Source: Opitutaceae bacterium (GTDB taxonomy: Bacteria; Verrucomicrobiota; Verrucomicrobiia; Opitutales; Opitutaceae). From it: a stretch of DNA of 33,526 bases. Below the pieces are notes generated by a model. It was given only the letters and a program-made list of their open reading frames with translations, was not told the origin of the DNA and did no database searches. Where the stretch lies: NCBI GenBank assembly GCA_026125215.1, contig JAHCLN010000022.1:1-33526 (forward strand), read 5' to 3'. Of this stretch, positions 32,890 to 33,526 are shown one piece after another (the first letter of the stretch is position 1; the number at the start of each line of letters is the position of its first letter). A program made the translations under genes and the position numbers.

Positions 32890-33526
32890 TCACCCCAGCG
32901 CCTGCTCGATGAAAGCCATGTCCGCCGCGCTCAGTTCGCGGCCGACGGCGGCGAGGTTGCAGGCGACCTGGCGTTCGTTGCGGAAACCGGGAATCACGCA
33001 CGCCACATTGGGGTGGTTGAGCAGGTAGCGCTGCGCGACCGCCGCGAGATCCTCGGTTGTCGCACCGAAGCGCTCCTTCAGCCGGGCGAGCTTCGGCTTG
33101 AGCACGCGCAATTTCTCCGCCGCGAACCGGCCGCAGTCTTTCCGGTGGTCGCCCGCCTCGAAGACCGGCGGTTTTTCCGGGTCGAATTTGTCGAGCAGCA
33201 AACCCTGCTCCAGCGGGCTGAAGGCGACGTAGGACATCTTGTGCTCCGCCAACAGCCGCGGCACCACGCCGCCGGGTTTGATGAAGTCGCGCGAGAGGGC
33301 GCTGGCCCACGACTGCAGCACGGCCGGCTTCACCACGGGCACGGCCCGCTGGAAATCCGCCTCGCTGTAGGCGCTCTGGCCCTTGAGGCGGATTTTTCCC
33401 TCGCGCACGAGCGCATCGAGCGTGTCCGCCGCGCCCTGCAGCCACTCGCCCTGCGGGCCGAAATCGCCGTGATGCAGGTAGTAGAGGTCGATGTAGTCGC
33501 GCCCGAGATTTTTGAGCGATTGCTCG
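32890..33526 (-). CDS. Aldo/keto reductase (5' end outside the window)
   Basis: The C-terminal 211 residues of an NADP-dependent aldo/keto reductase. The frame stays open to the right edge and reads LKNLGRDYIDLYYLHHGDF, the strand with the catalytic His. An apparent GTG at 33408 is internal. Then come SAYSEADFQRAVPVVKP, YVAFSPLEQGLLLDKFD, FAAEKLRVLKPKLARLKERFGAT, AQRYLLNHPNVACVIPGFRNERQVACNLAAVG and ADMAFIEQAL, typical of the YajO/Tas-like branch. The N-terminal catalytic Asp/Tyr/Lys part lies beyond the window. The substrate is undetermined. Confidence 0.9.
   Translation of the reverse strand, partial: EQSLKNLGRDYIDLYYLHHGDFGPQGEWLQGAADTLDALVREGKIRLKGQSAYSEADFQRAVPVVKPAVLQSWASALSRDFIKPGGVVPRLLAEHKMSYVAFSPLEQGLLLDKFDPEKPPVFEAGDHRKDCGRFAAEKLRVLKPKLARLKERFGATTEDLAAVAQRYLLNHPNVACVIPGFRNERQVACNLAAVGRELSAADMAFIEQALG

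Overview
The window is dense, high-GC bacterial chromosome. About 30 protein genes leave no gene-free stretch over 300 bp. No rRNA, tRNA, CRISPR array, phage module or complete IS was seen. A PEP-CTERM secreted protein, tandem amidohydrolases, a cytosolic GH88-type hydrolase, a GxxExxY protein inside inverted repeats and several short palindromic repeat families all suggest a Verrucomicrobiota member, most likely Opitutaceae-like. That assignment is inference from gene content, not from a marker gene.

Layout, left to right. A 5'-truncated fusion of fatty-acid desaturase, Rieske domain and NqrF-like reductase (1-2258) meets a convergent VOC-family gene. Two translationally coupled exported amidohydrolase-like genes follow (2732-5322); the second has lost its metal ligands. 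A minus-strand run (8289-5329) carries queC, an uncharacterised gene, queE and an exoD-like gene, a partial queuosine/preQ0 operon. A plus-strand run (8417-13217) carries a histone-deacetylase-like hydrolase, RNase D, and oleC and oleD of beta-lactone/long-chain olefin synthesis. Next come a SPOUT RNA methyltransferase (minus), a TrmA/RumA-type RNA m5U methyltransferase, a PEP-CTERM protein, an exported S9 peptidase (minus), a large EF-hand membrane protein and a small anchored protein. The minus run 25003-21549 holds a DUF985 cupin, pdxH, a hybrid histidine kinase with a degenerate receiver, and a lipoate/octanoate transferase. Then come a TSUP permease, an M20 peptidase, a GxxExxY gene inside 34-bp inverted repeats, a minus run of methyltransferase, MFS transporter and MarC, a GH88-like hydrolase, a PHP phosphatase and a 3'-terminal aldo/keto reductase fragment.

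The most unusual feature is a layer of short inverted-repeat elements lying inside genes or touching start codons. Three copies of one palindrome family (half-site AGTAACC, centre ATT) lie inside oleC (two) and oleD (one). All three are read in the same frame, giving variants of the peptide SNPLGY. Two unrelated repeats sit in frame inside the RumA-type gene. A GTTCTCGTTCTC-type element abuts the start codons at 8417 and 31984, and other inverted repeats contain the start codons at 14118 and 27142. This resembles in principle the protein-coding palindromic elements known from Rickettsia, but I do not recognise these families as described. They are the best candidate here for an undescribed mobile system.

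Limits: starts were chosen by homology sense, signal peptides and overlaps, because Shine-Dalgarno sequences are weak across the window. No database search was possible, and family names rest on motifs read by eye.
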